Assembly (NCBI GenBank): GCA_030278955.1
Contig: JAOANR010000003.1
Span: 60,505,628-60,569,627 of the forward strand
Origin: Hygrophila difformis
Taxonomy: Eukaryota; Streptophyta; Magnoliopsida; Lamiales; Acanthaceae
Length of the DNA stretch: 64,000 nucleotides
Direction: 5' to 3'
Shown piece after piece: positions 12,720-24,148 of the stretch (position 1 is the first letter of the stretch; each line of letters opens with the position of its first letter). Below the pieces are notes generated by a model. That model saw nothing but the letters and a program-made list of their open reading frames with translations. It had not been told where the DNA came from and did not search any database. Position numbers and translations under genes: made by a program.

Positions 12720-12840
12720 GAGACTGTTTGGAAGCCGGCATATTTAGGAGCATATAGCGGATTCAATCATCATATTCTCTCACAATTCTCTCTTCGAATC
12801 TGCTATCTGCTAGCTGATCTGCTGACTCCCAAACATCCTC
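12720..12840. mobile_element. Small Tourist/PIF-Harbinger-like MITE
   Basis: The inverted ends are GAGACTGTTTGGAAGCC and, read from the right, GAGGATGTTTGGGAGTC. A 3-bp ATT duplication flanks it (12717-12719, 12841-12843). It is 121 bp long with no coding capacity. The superfamily is inferred from the 3-bp duplication and the TGTTTGG ends. Confidence 0.6.
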
Positions 12841-12843
12841 ATT

Positions 12844-13213
12844 AGCAATAGCAAGTGTGACCATTTGGTCATGTTTGAATATACTACTAGTATCAAATAG
12901 AAGTACATTACTGCCCTAAGATTGCACAACTTCATTTACTTTTCAGAAATTGCCACGCGTGTGTTTGTAAACTACTCCTATTTGTTAATGTTTATACATA
13001 TAGTTTTGGTCTAATTTCTTAATTTTGGTTTTTGCAAATCCTTAATATGTTTATCTTTATGCAGTTGACTTCTACATATGTTTTTATCTTCTACAGTGGT
13101 AGGAGAGACCGACCCAGAAATTTGATAATGGAGGAATCCTTTGATATGAAATTGTGTGTTTTGTTGCGACAAATTTTTATTGAAAAAGAGAGAAAACTCT
13201 ATAATTCATCAAA
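12844..13213. other. Intergenic spacer
   Basis: The short open frame at 13032-13217 has no recognisable domain. I see no promoter or gene. Confidence 0.45.
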
Positions 13214-13231
13214 CTAAATACTACCTAATTA

Positions 13232-13340
13232 TTTTTTTTGGATGAGCCATTGAAGGCCTGGAAAAGGGGTGGTGGGAGCCCATGCCACACAATTACAAAG
13301 GGAATAAAGGGGAGGGATAAGGGGCCGGTGGGAATCGAAC
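13232..13340 (-). mobile_element. 5'-truncated SINE (family 1), copy A
   Basis: Read on the minus strand it begins at a Pol III B-box-like GTTCGATTCCCACC, runs through CACCCCTTTTCCAGG and ends in an A-run (T13232-13239). It is flanked by a perfect 18-bp target duplication, ctaaatactacctaatta (13214-13231 and 13341-13358). The A box is missing, so this is a 5'-truncated retroposed copy. Confidence 0.82.
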
Positions 13341-13602
13341 CTAAATACTACCTAATTAGAACATCCTGTGAGAGCTTTGAGCTCAATAAGAGAAAAAATA
13401 TGCTTTAATGGAAGCTTTGATTGGTGGACCTTAAATTATTTAAGCTATGAAAAAAAATTACTAGATTTTTTTGTGGAGTCTTGGGACCCAGGCGCCCATA
13501 TTTGACTTCTCCTAGTGATCTTTTCCTCTTTTTTTTTTTTTTTTTTTTTTTCAATTTTGTTTATTCAATTACTTAACATTATATATATTTTTCAATTTAT
13601 TA

Positions 13603-13857
13603 CTTCCTCCGATATAAATATTATATTGGACTTTTTGACACTATTCATTAATTAATTTTAATTCAAATTTTTATCATAGCTATTTAAAGGAAAACATAGT
13701 CAAGTGAGATCTTGTTAGATTCGTCTAATCGTATATTTTTAGACAATCAACTTTTTATAAGTTTTTATTATACACAATTTTAGTTATAAACCGTTGAAAA
13801 TGTGTATCGGCAAGTGTGTCCGAGGGGAATGTAACAATTATATTGAGACGGAGGAAG
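13603..13857. mobile_element. Stowaway-type MITE, copy e
   Basis: The ends are CTTCCTCCGATATAAATA...GAGACGGAGGAAG with TA on both sides. The core has AAGTGAGATCTTGTTAGATT. Confidence 0.85.
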
Positions 13858-13988
13858 TAATATATATTGTTCTAAGAGTTTGAGATCTTTGTGTTTTCTA
13901 ACTTTCTTATTGTATTTCATTATGTATACAAGGAAGGTTCAATGGATGCTTTCCAGTGTTGCAAATCCTCATTATGATTGAAATTGTT

Positions 13989-15119
13989 CACTACAACAAA
14001 AATAAAAAATACCGACTGAAATCACCGACCGACAGGTTGCGGGTCGGATTTACCGACCGCAACACCGACCGCACCTGGTGGTCGGTAAAAAAGAGCCGTT
14101 ACTGGGGCCCGACTTTTAAGTCAACCACTGCGCCGACCAACATTATTGCGGTCGGTTTTACCGACCGCATTACCGACCGAAAATGCGGTCGGTAATTTTT
14201 TTCAATTTTTTTTTAATTTTAATTATTTTTTTAAAAACATATAATCTACCGACCGCACTACCGACCCCAAATTGCGGTCGGTAAAGTTTTTCAATTTTTT
14301 TTAATTTTAATTATTTTTTTAAAAAAATATAATCTACCGACCAAATTTGAGGTCTCTAAAGTTTTTTCCATTTATTTTATATTTTTATAAAATATTTCTT
14401 TGATTATTTTTAAAATTAAATTATTTATTTATGGAGCCATTTAATTATTTATTTATTTTATAATTTATTTTTTATTAAATAATATAAAGAAAATTTTTTA
14501 TTTAATTATAGATGTAGATATAATTATAATTTTTTGATTTCATTTCTTAAATTTAATTAGTGATTAATCATTTTACCCATTTAATTTTATATTTTATTTA
14601 ATTAATGAATTATTTTATTATTTATTTAATTAATATCAGTTTTTATTTCATTTTTTTGGTTATTAATTTATGCATTTATAGTTACATATATTATATATAT
14701 AACCCAATGCATGTTACGACATGAAAGTTTGTGCGTTCGAGTGGCGCACACTCGTGTGGGAAGTCATGGGGAGTAGGGTTCAAATCCCCTCTTTGGCATT
14801 TGGAGAATACTTGTGGAGGATTTATTATATATGACACATGACGAGTTTTCATTGGTAATGTGAAGGGTTGGCAACGATGGTTAGAGTTGAGGACGGTGAT
14901 GGTAAGGTGGGCGGTTCGAGCCCTCCTAAGAACATTTTTTTCATAAAATAGAATTACCGACCGCAATTCGGTAATTCGGTCGGTAAATTTCTCCGGGACC
15001 TTTTGGGACCAGATAGTACCTACCGCAAATGCGGTCGGTAATTCGGTCGGGAAATTTACCGACCACCGTGCGGTCGGTAATGCGGTCGGCAAGGTCCCGA
15101 CGCAATTTTTCTTGTAGTG
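13989..15119. mobile_element. Non-autonomous CACTA (En/Spm-like) element
   Basis: It starts CACTACAACAAAAA and ends TTTTTCTTGTAGTG, flanked by a 3-bp gtt duplication (13986-13988, 15120-15122). Both subterminal regions are packed with ACCGACCGCA / TGCGGTCGGTAA repeats in both orientations, as expected for transposase-binding subterminal repeats. The AT-rich middle has no transposase. Open frames at its edges are translations of these repeats. Confidence 0.93.
14706..14940 (+). repeat. tRNA-like B-box motifs inside the CACTA element
   Basis: Two B-box-like sequences, GGTTCAAATCCCC (near 14778) and CGGTTCGAGCCCTCC (near 14911), lie about 130 bp apart. Each is preceded by a weak A-box candidate, and the second is followed by a T run. 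They could be remnants of SINE insertions. No full tRNA fold was found. Confidence 0.35.
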
Positions 15120-15164
15120 GTTGCTTAATAGGGTTTTCTTTGGATAGTAATCAGTTTGATTAAC

Positions 15165-15330
15165 CTGGTTTTTTTTCTTTTTTTTTTCTTCTTAAAAACA
15201 TTGACACTCAAGTGTCGGCAAAAGAGTGTGGGAATCCAAGCCAACACAAATTAAAAAGGGGATAAATGAGAGGGATAGGAAGCCGGGCGGGGCGGGGAAT
15301 CAAACGTCCGATCATAATATTGGAAATCAA
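15165..15330 (-). mobile_element. Degenerate SINE (family 1), copy B
   Basis: On the minus strand it runs from a B-box-like GTTTGATTCCCC through TATCCCTCTCATTTATCCCC and TTGGATTCCCACAC to an A-rich tail (T-rich 15171-15192). It matches copy A across the body and probably extends further upstream (to about 15370) into an A-box region. No clean target duplication was found. Confidence 0.55.
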
Positions 15331-16317
15331 TGAACATGATCACTAGCTAGGTCAAGTCCTCATCTCCTAACCTATTAAATAAGTGCAAATTTATGTTTGT
15401 GTAAAAGTTGATATTTTTTTTTATTATATTTATAAAAGGAAAAAAAAATGTGACATATCAAAGGAAAGCTGGGAGCTAGGCAGCTGGTAGTATTAATAGT
15501 TGGATAATTATTGGAAGAGAATTTGTGGAAATGGTTGTTTTGAATAATGGTTGTTGTTCTATTGTGTGAAGAAGATAAAAGGGGAGGGCCAAAGTGTTTG
15601 TTTATTATGGGGGGGAAAGATTAGGACAAGTTAACATCAACAAATCTTCCCAAACTAATTGATTGTAACACATGATGCATGTAATGAAAATTGAAGCCAG
15701 AACTTGGATGTGGACAATGCTTCAACACCCCCATATATATATGCAGATGATGGATGCACCCAATTAATTCATAGATGGGTCATAAATAGCAGACCACAAA
15801 TCCACATCACTGCAGATAATGTTTCTACTAACACTACTACTACTACTTTTCACATCCATCATCATCACTTCTTGCTTCTTCTTTCATTATAGTATTGTTT
15901 ACATGTCCTTGGAATATTATATATACATATATATATATATATTTCAAAATTGATTGTATTTAGAGTAATGCAATGGCACAAAATTATTGGAATTCCTACA
16001 CCAATACATCCATTGACCTTCATTCGAATGTGTCTAAAAATTGTAACATCAATCTTAAAATCAACACCTTCCATTACTTATGATCCCACAACATTATATA
16101 ATACTAATATATGTCAAAGACCACATATATCACAAATGTATAAGATAATAATTTTTTAATAAATTTTTTTATAGTTCAATTGAGGGATCAATCAGGATTT
16201 TGACTAATTTTTGGCATCAAAATGGTTATGTCCCCTTCAATCACTGTGATGGGCATCAAACAATATTAATCACCACTGAACCAATCGATTATTGATGTTT
16301 TATAATAATTATAATAC

Positions 16318-16371
<54 letters not shown>

Positions 16372-16880
16372 GTTTTGAGAGTATTATTATTATTAAAGCA
16401 TGAAGTTTTTATTATATATAAGTATTAATTTAATTTTTGGATGAGAGTTGGGGTAGAGCCCTCATGGGCCATGTAGGTCCATTCTGTATTGCTAGATTCT
16501 TGTAATAATTAAAGTATATATATAAAAGCTATATAAATAATAAAAATAAAATAGTGACATATGATAGTCTATGTCTATCGATAGAGGGAGAGGGGGTGTG
16601 GGGGCAGTGTGTCTTTGGCCTATCAAGACACAATTTTTATTAGTGGCATTTTGAGAGTGATGCATGATGATGAACAACCCTTAATTCCTATGCCCACAAT
16701 TTGCACTTTAATTTTATCCTTCCAAATTACAATACAGTAATAATTATATGTACATATATATACTCATATATTAGAATATTCCCACACCAACCATTTATTT
16801 ATTTTTATTACATTACATATTTTGTTAAACCAATAATTTATACCATACATATAGTATATACCATTTTTTAAAGAAAGCTA
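15331..16880. other. Intergenic spacer with microsatellite
   Basis: AT-rich. A (TAA)n tract occupies about 16316-16371. Short open frames (15704-15892, 15950-16159, 16492-16677) are low-complexity or lack motifs. No gene was seen. Confidence 0.5.
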
Positions 16881-16884
16881 CACT

Positions 16885-17379
16885 TGTGAAAATGACACTA
16901 TTCACATAACACTTTGATTTGAAGTTTTATCATAATTATACAAGTTAAAATATAGTTAAGTGAGATCTTGTTAGATTTGTCTCGTCTTGTAGTTTTTAAT
17001 ATCGAACTTTTAGAATTTTTACTTGTACCGAATTTGAGTTATTAATGATTTAAAATATGTATTGGATTGCGTGCTGGGTGGGCAGCGGCGGATCCAGAAA
17101 GTTTTGACAGTGGTATCACAAAATAAATGGAAGCCAAGTTGGAATTAGGATTAGAGTCACAATATAAAAAAACAAAGAGAAAACCTAAATTGAAAGTGAT
17201 AATAGTGGTATCACCATAAAATTGAGTGGTTGCACTAAGGCAATTCTATTCAAATATTAAAAAAAGTTCAAGCTTAAAATAACAATTTTATCAATTTGAG
17301 TGGTATCCCGTGCCACCATTGCTTTGCACATAGATCCGCCCATGTGGGTGGGTACGCAGCAAACAAAAAACAGAGGAAG
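16885..17379. mobile_element. Stowaway-type MITE, copy f, interrupted
   Basis: The signature AAGTGAGATCTTGTTAGATT lies at about 16959-16978 and the right end ACAGAGGAAG precedes TA at 17380. The left terminus is eroded. The element is split by the hAT-like MITE at 17083-17344. Confidence 0.75.
17083..17344. mobile_element. hAT-like MITE nested in a Stowaway
   Basis: It starts CAGCGGCGGATCCAG and ends GATCCGCCCATG (inverted ends), flanked by a perfect 8-bp duplication, tgggtggg (17075-17082, 17345-17352). The 262-bp length, 8-bp duplication and CA-GGCGGATC ends fit hAT. Confidence 0.85.
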
Positions 17380-17381
17380 TA

Positions 17382-17752
17382 TATACTACTCCTATTACAT
17401 CATGGCTTCATGAACTAACAAAGACACACATGTGTGGAACACACATCAAAGGATCTGCATGCATGTTAGTGTGCACATGCCCGGTCTAGTACACCAGGTG
17501 TACAGACACACCAACTATAATTATGTATGGAACTATATATTTCTGTCTCAAAAAAAAATATTTATTATTTATTTATTTATTGAAGTGGAATTCATTCATT
17601 CATTACAATAAATTATTGTACCATTGAATAGTAGTATGTGTCTGGGTGACAACACTATAGAGCAAAGCCTAACTAGTTTGAGTACAATGGGCCGTGCCAT
17701 CAAATATCATTGAATAAAAAAGTTAAAATATAGTAATATCATTACAAAAGTT
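17382..17752. other. Spacer before LINE copy 2
   Basis: AT-rich, with no coding signal. It ends in the direct repeat that marks the LINE target site. Confidence 0.5.
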
Positions 17753-17784
17753 AAAAAAAGTTATAAAAGTTGAGGAAAAAAAAA

Positions 17785-19299
17785 ATGACCTCCTCTGAAA
17801 ACTCTCTGCCGCCCTCCCCCCTGCAACCCTCGCCGCCTAACCCTAAACCGCCTGATCCAATTTCGACTCCTCCAAAGCTTACTTTTCGTGACATTGCACT
17901 CCCCCGCCCTCCGCCTTCCACCCCAGATGAACATATGGACACTGAGCGGATCCCCCTGCGCGAACTGGTCTCTTATGATTTTGTTGATGGGAACCCGCTT
18001 TTGCCAAGTATTGATTTCACTGATGAGGCGCTAACTCGGCTTAGTGCCCCGTTCATGGATGCCCTCGTCGTACAGGTGTTTGGAAAGCGTCTCAGTTTGA
18101 CTACCATGCAAGCGTGCCTGAAGAGACTGTGGAAACCTAAAGGTAACTATAGAGTTGTTGACAGCGACAAGGGGTATTTCCTTGTGAAATTTGATTCGGC
18201 TAAGGATAGGCGACATGCCTTGTATGATGGACCATGGTCGCTGTTCGACCACCACTTGGCGGTAGCACCATGGTCAAAGGACACACATGCAACCGCTGGA
18301 ATCATTACGCGTACTTCTGTTTGGGTCCGATTTCCGGGTTTGGATCCGGTATTCTATGAGGAGGAAGCCATGACGCTTATTGCCAAAATGGTTGGGAAAC
18401 CTATGCGTATTGATATCAACACCAAAGACTTGAATCGAGCAAGGTTCGCTCGTGCATGTGTCGAGATCGACCTGGCTAAACCTGTGATCGGAAAAGTTCG
18501 GGTTGCTGGATGTTGGCAACCGGTGGCATACGAAGGACTGCATAATATATGCACAACTTGTGATAGATTTAGATTTGATATGGGAGAATGCATGCATCAA
18601 GACCAGCAGGGACCGGCCAACCCATCTCCGGTAACCCCACAGGCGTCACCGGTGGGTGTAGGGGCAGCAGGAACTAGCCACGGCGGCGGCATAGCGGCTA
18701 CGACGCTGGATCCGCGAAATCCGCAACAAAATTCTCAGAATCCGCCTTCGGATCAACCTCCCCATAAATCTAGGGATCCTGATTTGGGTGCTAATACGGA
18801 AAATCAGGATTTGCCTACTAAAATTGTGGATTCCCCATATCTGCTAAATAAGGAAAATAATCCCTTGGCCCTGGATGGTAAGCCGCAATCTCAGCCGTCC
18901 AGTGACCCCGCTCCCATTGCGACTCATGGAGATTGGATGCGGGTCGTACGACCCCCACGGCAGCCTCGTCGGGAAGTCCCAAATACTAAGATGGCCCTCC
19001 ACGACAGGACAAATCAGCAGCAGGACGAGGGACTCATGCATGCAAAATTGAAGGGTTTTGCTGTTGGTGTTTCTAACCAAGATGGACCACCAGATACGGA
19101 TGGCAGACAGTCCAAGGTTAAGCGCCCACGAAGGTCATTCACGCAAGGACAGACTCCCAAACTGACGACGGAGTCGGAATCATTTTATACGCCACGCCAC
19201 AACTCCTTCCAAGTTTTGGCAGCATTGGAGAATGAGATGGATACTGAGGAGGCAGGATCAGGGACTTTCGAAACACCCGACCCTGTTGACCATGATTGA
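17785..19299 (+). CDS. LINE copy 2 ORF1: DUF4283 RNA-binding protein
   Basis: An intact frame of 504 codons starts from the ATG at 17785 (GAAAAAAAAAATGACC context). It has a Pro-rich N-terminus and a DUF4283 core with CLKRLWKPKGNYRVVD, FLVKFDS and RARFARACVEIDLAKPV. The knuckle reads CTTCDRFRFDMGEC: the usual His of C-x2-C-x4-H-x4-C is replaced, so zinc binding is probably lost. A long polar tail follows. Its stop overlaps the ORF2 start in ATGATTGA (19292-19299), the usual arrangement in this lineage. It acts, if expressed, in the element's ribonucleoprotein particle. Confidence 0.88.
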   Translation: MTSSENSLPPSPLQPSPPNPKPPDPISTPPKLTFRDIALPRPPPSTPDEHMDTERIPLRELVSYDFVDGNPLLPSIDFTDEALTRLSAPFMDALVVQVFGKRLSLTTMQACLKRLWKPKGNYRVVDSDKGYFLVKFDSAKDRRHALYDGPWSLFDHHLAVAPWSKDTHATAGIITRTSVWVRFPGLDPVFYEEEAMTLIAKMVGKPMRIDINTKDLNRARFARACVEIDLAKPVIGKVRVAGCWQPVAYEGLHNICTTCDRFRFDMGECMHQDQQGPANPSPVTPQASPVGVGAAGTSHGGGIAATTLDPRNPQQNSQNPPSDQPPHKSRDPDLGANTENQDLPTKIVDSPYLLNKENNPLALDGKPQSQPSSDPAPIATHGDWMRVVRPPRQPRREVPNTKMALHDRTNQQQDEGLMHAKLKGFAVGVSNQDGPPDTDGRQSKVKRPRRSFTQGQTPKLTTESESFYTPRHNSFQVLAALENEMDTEEAGSGTFETPDPVDHD

Positions 19300-20887
19300 G
19301 TTTCACGACTTTTCTATCCTAACATGGAACATCCGTGGCGCCATGCATGGGAATACACATCGCCACCTTACGGATTTACTACGTTCGGTATCTCCTTCTA
19401 TCCTCATTATTATGGAACCACGGGGCCCTTTCCAACGGGTTCGGAACTTGTTATATAGATTTCACTATGACGCTCTGCACATCATCGAGAGTGTCGGCCA
19501 GTCGGGAGGACTATGGGTGCTTCAGCGCATGGGGCTTCCGGTGGACTTTGGGATTGTGTCTATCCAAGCGAGAATTATTACCTTCAGTGTTTCTCGTGGA
19601 TCTGTTTCGTGGACTATATCGGCTATCTATGCAAACCCTAGTGCTCATGGGCGCCTGGAGGATTGGAGCTCTATGAGGCAACTGGGTGGCATTATTAATG
19701 GTCCTTGGATGGCTCTTGGGGATTGGAATGAAGTGGTTTGTATGTCTGAATCCAAGGATTAGCTTATGATGATCGTAGGGGCCAGTTATTTTGTGATATG
19801 CTCGATGACTGTGGCCTCCACACCTTACATACGATTGGTGATGCCTTTACGTGGCAACGCAATAATTCAGGAGGGCCACTCGCGCGCAAGAGACTCGATA
19901 GGGCAGTGGCTAATGTCGCATGGCTGGACTTGTTCCCTACTGGATTTGTTGAAGTGCTCCACAGGCGCACATCGGATCATAGTAGTATTCTATTAAGGTG
20001 TTGTCGGAGGATTGGTGACCAAGGGCGAAGACCCTTTAGATGGGAACAATCTTGGACTTCTCACCAGGACTATGCGCATATAGTGGATACAGCCTGGCTT
20101 TGTGGAGGTCACAGCATTCTGGAAAAGTGTCATCAAGTGAAGGAGTCGTCCCTGCATTTTAACGTCCATACTTTTGGGCATATTCGGAGACGTAAGAACC
20201 GTTTGTTGCGACGCCTTGCGGGAATTCGAAGGGTGTTGTCTCGGGTGGATTCGGCCTTTCTTGTGTCACTGGAAGATAAGCTTCTTCATGACTTGGAGTC
20301 GGTCCTCAGGCAGGAGGAAATGCTTTGGGAGCAAAAAGCTAGGGACAAATGGATCCGACATGGTGATGGAAATACCCGATACTTCCATAGCCAAACACTC
20401 ATTCGCAGGAGGAGAAATGCGATAACTGGATTGGACATTGACGGCCAATGGATCATGGATGACTCGGCCCTCCGCAGCCATGCTACGGCTCACTTCACCT
20501 CCCTATTCGCGGCTTCTTCTCGGCCGCTAGCATTGAACAACAATCTCTTTCACCTGCCATGCATGGAGGGGGCGACGGATCTTATTAAAAGTGTGGATGA
20601 TGTAGAGGTCGAGAGGGCGGTCAAGCAGATTACTGGTCTTTCGGCGCCGAGCCCGGACGGGCTCCCGGCCTTGTTCTACAAAACATATTGGAGGACGGTC
20701 GGGGCTGATATGGTTAGGTTTGTGCAGGATGCTTTTTGCCATGGTAGCTTTGAGCCTGCTTTAGCCGAAACTTATATTTGTCTCATCCCGAAGCTGGATA
20801 TTCCAAGGGAAATCCGCCACTTCCGCCCAATCAGTCTCTGTAATGTTAGTTATAAAATTCTAACTAAAGTGTTGGTGAATCGCCTCC
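19292..20887 (+). pseudogene. LINE copy 2 ORF2, 5' part: endonuclease and RT start, broken
   Basis: It starts with MIEFHDFSILTWNIRGAM (APE endonuclease signature). ALGDWNEVV appears at about 19715-19735. A one-base frame change near 19755 creates a stop at 19760; the reading continues in another frame from about 19765 (TWQRNNSGGPLARKRLDR, TSDHSSILL). RT fingers follow with ALFYKTYWRTVG and FRPISLCNVSYKILTKVLVN. The frame is then cut at 20887 by the LTR element. Confidence 0.9.
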
Positions 20888-23632
20888 TGAAACTTTTGAC
20901 AAATTTCATTAACACGAGTATTTTTCAATAAAATATATCAGGATTGGATTTATTAAATGAAGGAGTTATGATTTATGGAATGGGTTTAAGGATATATTAA
21001 GAGTATTACTCTTTATTACTCATGTGAGGGGCTTTAATTTCAAATGGCAATGTGGTCCTCTCTGCCATGAAACTTCTGACAAATCTCATGATACAACCGG
21101 GATAAATTGACCTTCAGCCTGTCACACTGAGGGTCCCCGGCATATGTGCCATGATACTTCTCATGATTTCATGTCATGAGATTCCCTGCCATGAAACTTT
21201 CGGCAGATTCCCACTACATGAGTATTTTCTGAAAATCACATTTTTATTTACTCGTGTTAAGAAACTGTGCCCCCGAAAGCGCACGGAGTCAAAAATTGCA
21301 GTAATTTATAGTAAGTACCGGATCGTTCACTGGAGGATGTGCGATAGAAGCAGGGCCCACGCCATTTACTAAGATTTTCCACTCGGTTACTCGATTCAAG
21401 TTTGAGAAATGACTAACAACTACTTGACATAATTTAAACTGAGTTATGAAAGCAATCAAAATAAAGCAGATAAAATTATTCTAGAAAGCGAATTAAATTT
21501 AATCTAAGAAAGCAATAAAATTATTCTAAGAAAGCGATTAAAATTATTCTAAGAAAGCAGATTTAAAATGAGACAGAAGGGACAGGAAGAAAATAATAAA
21601 AATTGGACAAGATTCAGATGAAACACAGTTAAACTTCCATTTTAATACACAGATCTTTGTTTGGGATAATCCTTTCAGTTAGCTAATTCTCATGCTCTCT
21701 ATACCATGTTCCCTTTAACAGACAGGTACTTACAGTAAGAGTTTACATGCTCTTAAGGCAACAAATTCTAAGATACCACAGACTCACAACTGCTCCCGTC
21801 AGAGCGTGTCATTTATCTGTGGTGGACAAGCAACACCTGACAAATCATTTATTGAAGTGTCAAGTACTGCTATCATTCCCCCATGTCACACCCAAAGATT
21901 CTAATTAAGCCCTGAACTATCCCTTAACTCTCAGTCCTAGTAGCAGTTACACAACTCTCAATACAACCGAGTAACCTCTAACGAAAGCAGTTAAAAGAAA
22001 GCGTTAAAGAAAGCATTTAAAATCCTATCACTCGGAAGTTTTAAAAGTCTGACCCTGGTAGTAAAAGAAAGCCCCCAGTCAGAATGACCGGATGTGGATC
22101 AAGAATTCCCTATTCTCGGTGAACCGCTCGCAGTGTTCACTTCTCGTCGGGTGGTTATGAGATACAAACTAATGAAACGAACTAATAAATTAGTTCGTTC
22201 CGGATGCACTCACTCAGGACTCAAAAATAGGCTTTGGCAGAAGAGGATAGCAGTTGAAAGAATACTCAACCCTACCTTAGAAAATAACCAAGGCCTGGAT
22301 GTTGTTCCTCTAGTATTATCTGTCACACCTTATCGGAATCCAAGTGGAATCTGACCCAGTGCAATATTTAATACAAGATTTCCAACAAACAGCAATTTTG
22401 GAAAATAATAAATCTGAAAATCATTCCCTATCAGGTACTAGACTCTCAATTAAAACACAGATCCTTTCAGTCTAGGTGAGACCTAATCGCTGACTCTGCT
22501 TCTAATTTCCCAAAATCAACCCCCAGTCGGATATGAATTAGTCATAACTGTCGAATTTATCCCTTACTCAGATCCGGATTTTATAAAGGAGTTTTTGTTG
22601 GAAATTTATTATGAAACATCTGATCAAGATTCCTGTGTCCAAGGGAAGGATCCCAAAATAATATTGACCACAATATCTACATAATAATATCATGCATAAT
22701 TTTATAAAGAAGTGTAAAATTAAGTAACCCAAAATATAAAGTGGGTTTAGACAGAAGTTGATACACAGAGATGAAATAGCCGGAGATGAGAAGAATTTTG
22801 GCTAAAGAGAATGCCAGAAATAACTGGGGTGATCTGGACTGCAAACATCTGCTATCCAGTTCCCAATTATTCCAGATGGAAAGATTTTAGACAGCAGAAT
22901 AATCTTAAATGACAGTGGTCGCTATCATTCAGACCCCTACTGTCTGTGAATCAGAGAAAAACCTACATGTTCTTTCACTGTCTTAATTACTAGACAACAA
23001 TGACCTATGTCGTCTAATGTTGGCACAGTTTGAGATTCGGGTTTGAAATTAAGATAAAGAAAGAGAAACTGTATCCGGATAGGAGTCAGCTGAGCAGCTA
23101 TTATAATCCCGGATGGACGAACCGCCAAGGCGTCCACCGACCACTATCCGGACCATGCAAAATAACATCTAATAATTAATATACAGAATACGAGCTAGTT
23201 ATCCGTGTGGGAATACCCGCCAACATTAATCTGATATATTCCTTATTAGCTGTTTCACACAACACGGGTAAAGACAAAATAAATAAAATAAAAGAAAAAT
23301 ATTTTTGGTTCATCTTGCATGAGAGACATTGGTTTCTCATGCAAGGTATGGAAATGATTCCATAATTACTCTTTATGTCTAAATAATCACTCATTCCGTA
23401 ATTAATTAATTACAGTCCAGATTATATACTTAGATCATTAGAGTTTAATTTCTTTTTGTAGAAGAATCTTTTAATGGGGAATTGAACAAAGTTCTTTATA
23501 TCAAATTAATCATGGGTTGAGATCATTGGATTTCAACCTCAAAATATTAATATAAAGGTCCAATTAATTAATGGAGTGAGATGAAGAATAAAAATTTGGC
23601 AAAAGTGCCACTTTGTCGCGATGCAGAGTTCG

Positions 23633-24148
23633 TGTCGCGGAGCGTGGCTCCGCGACAAAGGTTTCGCGACAAAGGGGTGGGAAATAAGAGAAATGGGATT
23701 TTGAAAATTAGGGTTTGCTTTGTCGCTTAAGCAAAAATTTTGTCGCGGAACATGGTTTCGCGACAAAGAGGCATAGCGACAAAGAGGGTTGAAAATTGGT
23801 AAGGACATAATTCCTGGTCGCGGAACAAGGATTTTGTCGCGGTACGTGGTTCCGCGACAAGGGTTCCGCGCCAGAGTCCTCCCAGAATAAAATTACAAGA
23901 ATTTGGGTCCTTGGTCGCTAATCAAGGATTTTGTCGCGGAACGTGGTTCCGCGACAAGAGTTGCACCGCGACCAAGGGGTTTCAAAATTAATGGCAATGC
24001 ATAATTTTCTGTCTCGGAATAAGATTTTGTCGCGGAACGTGGTTCCGCGACAAGGGTGCTCCGCGACAAAAGCCCTGCAGACAAAATGCAAGAATTTGGT
24101 CCTCTGTCGCTAAACAGGGGTTTTGTCGCGGAACGTGGCTCCGCGACA
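23633..24148 (-). repeat. Tandem hairpin array in the 3' LTR
   Basis: Six units start at 23633, 23741, 23835, 23932, 24028 and 24124 (spacing 108, 94, 97, 96, 96). Each contains a 25-nt inverted repeat with arms of the type TGTCGCGGAAC / GTTCCGCGACA. The arms are perfect or nearly so, and compensating changes occur: the first unit has GGAGC paired with GCTCC. A seventh hairpin of the same kind is isolated at 25189-25213. The array lies downstream of the predicted start site, so it would be transcribed. Confidence 0.85.

Larger units (their letters stand above)
17772..20887 (+). mobile_element. LINE retrotransposon copy 2, 5' portion
   Basis: It starts immediately after the target duplication aaaaaaagttataaaagtt (17753-17771). 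It holds ORF1, the endonuclease and the first part of the reverse transcriptase, up to the LTR-element insertion whose 5-bp duplication cctcc occupies 20883-20887. The rest of the LINE resumes at 35489 and ends in an A-tail before the second copy of the 19-bp repeat at 38043-38061. Confidence 0.93.

Noticed and set aside
14691..15092. 133-codon minus-strand frame
   Set aside because: It is the translation of CACTA subterminal repeats and flanking SINE-like DNA, with no protein motif.
23633..24148. CRISPR-like array (repeat with regular spacing)
   Set aside because: The spacers are related to each other, the setting is a plant LTR, and there are no cas genes. It is a tandem repeat.
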